A stretch of DNA of 6,147 nucleotides, taken from assembly GCA_030054275.1 (NCBI GenBank), contig JASGCF010000206.1, positions 1 through 6,147 of the forward strand, written 5' to 3'. The number at the start of each line of letters is the position of its first letter. Position 1 is the first letter of the stretch. The DNA is from Limnohabitans sp. Its GTDB lineage: Bacteria > Planctomycetota > Phycisphaerae > Phycisphaerales > SM1A02. Below the pieces are notes generated by a model. It worked only from the letters and a program-made list of their open reading frames with translations. It searched no databases and was not told the DNA's origin. This document shows, in pieces, positions 5,151 to 6,147 of the stretch. Both the position numbers and the translations under genes were made by a program.

Positions 5151-6147
5151 TGGCAGAACGCCGATTCAGTCTTTTCACCCGTGGTCAGTGTGTGGTGCTT
5201 GCGCTGCTTGCAGCAACGCCTATTTTGGACCTCGCTTTTCCGTCGATTCAATTGAGCGGTCCGATGCGCACGGTGGTGGTCTACGCGATTCTCGCGCTTG
5301 GACTCAACATCGTGGTGGGTTGGACAGGGCTCTTGAATCTGGGCATTGCAGCGTTCATGGCGATTGGCGCGTACGCCTTCGGCATTCTCACCGCGGAGGT
5401 GTATCCGTTCCAAGTGGGCTTCTGGTGGGCGCTTGGCTTGGCCGGTGCGATCGGAGCCTTCGCTGGGTGGCTTCTTGGAGCGCCAACGCTTCGATTGCGT
5501 GGTGATTACCTTGCGATCGTGACGCTCGGCTTCGGTGAAATCGTGCAGGATGGTCTTAAGAATCTGCAGACCATCACCAAGGGAACCGAAGGCATCAACC
5601 CGCTTCCGCAACCGACGATTCCGTTCGGTGGTTTCGCGACCACTTTGCTTGAGAAGGTTGGCGTCGTGTCTGCGTCGCTTCCTGAAGCGATCGCGGGCAG
5701 CACTGCCCCAACGCTCGCCGGTGCGCGCTGGTACGAGATTTCGAGTGAAACGCCTGCGCGTTGGTTTTACCTCTATCTCATCGTTTTGGCGCTTGTGATC
5801 TTTCTCTGTCGCAACTTGGAGTTCAGCCGACTGGGGCGTCAATGGTTTGCCGTGCGTGAGGATGAGCTTGCTGCGCGATGTATGGCGATTGAGCCTGACA
5901 AAGCCAAATTGAAGGCATTTGCAGCCGGAGCCGCACTGGCCGCGGTTGCCGGAGCGCTGTTTGCGAGTCACCTTGCATCCACGGGTGAACCTGCAAACTA
6001 CGACTTCCAAGTTTCCATTCTTGCGCTGTGCATCGTGATCGTTGGTGGTATCGGTTCGATCACGGGTGTCGTGCTTGGCGCCATCGTGATGGTCGGCCTC
6101 AGCAATGTCGTGTTGCCTGCACTGACGCAGGCCATGCAGCGCGCGGG
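5150..6147 (+). CDS. livM: Branched-chain amino acid-type ABC transporter, permease LivM (3' end outside window)
   Basis: The frame starting at ATG 5150 stays open to the window end and gives 332 residues without a stop. It is the second membrane subunit of the transporter. Family features in order: a first membrane helix (14-30); VVYAILALGLNIVVGWTGLL (43-62) followed by NLGIAAFMAIGAYAFGIL (63-80), the classic LivM block; PTLRLRGDYLAIVTLGFGEI (112-131); TKGTEGIN (143-150), matching the GGxxGI motif; the EAA-like coupling loop SRLGRQWFAVREDELAARCM (226-245); AGAALAAVAGALFA (259-272); and GGIGSITGVVLGA (299-311). The loop between about 151 and 205 is rather long and variable. Classical E. coli LivM is about 425 residues but many relatives are 320-360, so probably only a short tail is missing. 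livG and livF would be expected next. Confidence 0.95.
   Translation, partial: MAERRFSLFTRGQCVVLALLAATPILDLAFPSIQLSGPMRTVVVYAILALGLNIVVGWTGLLNLGIAAFMAIGAYAFGILTAEVYPFQVGFWWALGLAGAIGAFAGWLLGAPTLRLRGDYLAIVTLGFGEIVQDGLKNLQTITKGTEGINPLPQPTIPFGGFATTLLEKVGVVSASLPEAIAGSTAPTLAGARWYEISSETPARWFYLYLIVLALVIFLCRNLEFSRLGRQWFAVREDELAARCMAIEPDKAKLKAFAAGAALAAVAGALFASHLASTGEPANYDFQVSILALCIVIVGGIGSITGVVLGAIVMVGLSNVVLPALTQAMQRA

Noticed and set aside
5098..5505. A + strand frame of 135 codons overlapping the livH/livM junction
   Set aside because: It is out of frame with both permeases, whose translations are continuous and conserved.
5039..6010. Long minus-strand open frame (323 codons) opposite livH/livM
   Set aside because: The + strand clearly encodes LivH and LivM here. 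The minus-strand translation is Arg/Thr-rich with no recognisable domain and is a shadow of GC-biased codons.

Overview
The window comes from a Gram-negative bacterium with moderately high G+C. It ends one gene involved in lipopolysaccharide synthesis, carries one complete gene for a large membrane-anchored SPFH/flotillin-like protein, and enters a branched-chain amino acid-type ABC transporter operon. All genes lie on the + strand. The lpxB end implies an outer membrane with lipid A. I cannot place the phylum from the sequence alone. A planctomycetal (Phycisphaerae-like) or similar environmental lineage is a guess, not a result.

Layout: 1-294 is the C-terminal end of lpxB (lipid-A-disaccharide synthase). 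295-435 is a 141-base spacer that is largely occupied by a 12-bp tandem repeat array. 436-2637 encodes a 733-residue protein with one N-terminal membrane helix, four diverged ~75-residue repeat modules, an SPFH domain, a long charged helical (coiled-coil) tail and a Gly-rich C-terminus. 2638-2911 is a 274-base spacer with a second, unrelated 12-bp tandem array and small hairpins. 2912-4111 is livK (periplasmic solute-binding protein), 4173-5150 is livH (permease) and 5150-6147 is livM (permease, cut by the window end). livH and livM overlap by one base. The two ATPases (livG, livF) would be expected just downstream.

The liv genes form an evident transport unit: LivK captures the ligand in the periplasm and LivHM form the inner-membrane channel. 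The SPFH protein is the most unusual element. Its order of N-terminal repeats, SPFH domain and long helical tail recalls the layout of the eukaryotic major vault protein, but with a membrane anchor. The resemblance is one of architecture only and needs profile or structure comparison. The second notable point is that both longer intergenic gaps carry arrays with the same 12-bp period but different unit sequences, each placed upstream of a gene start.
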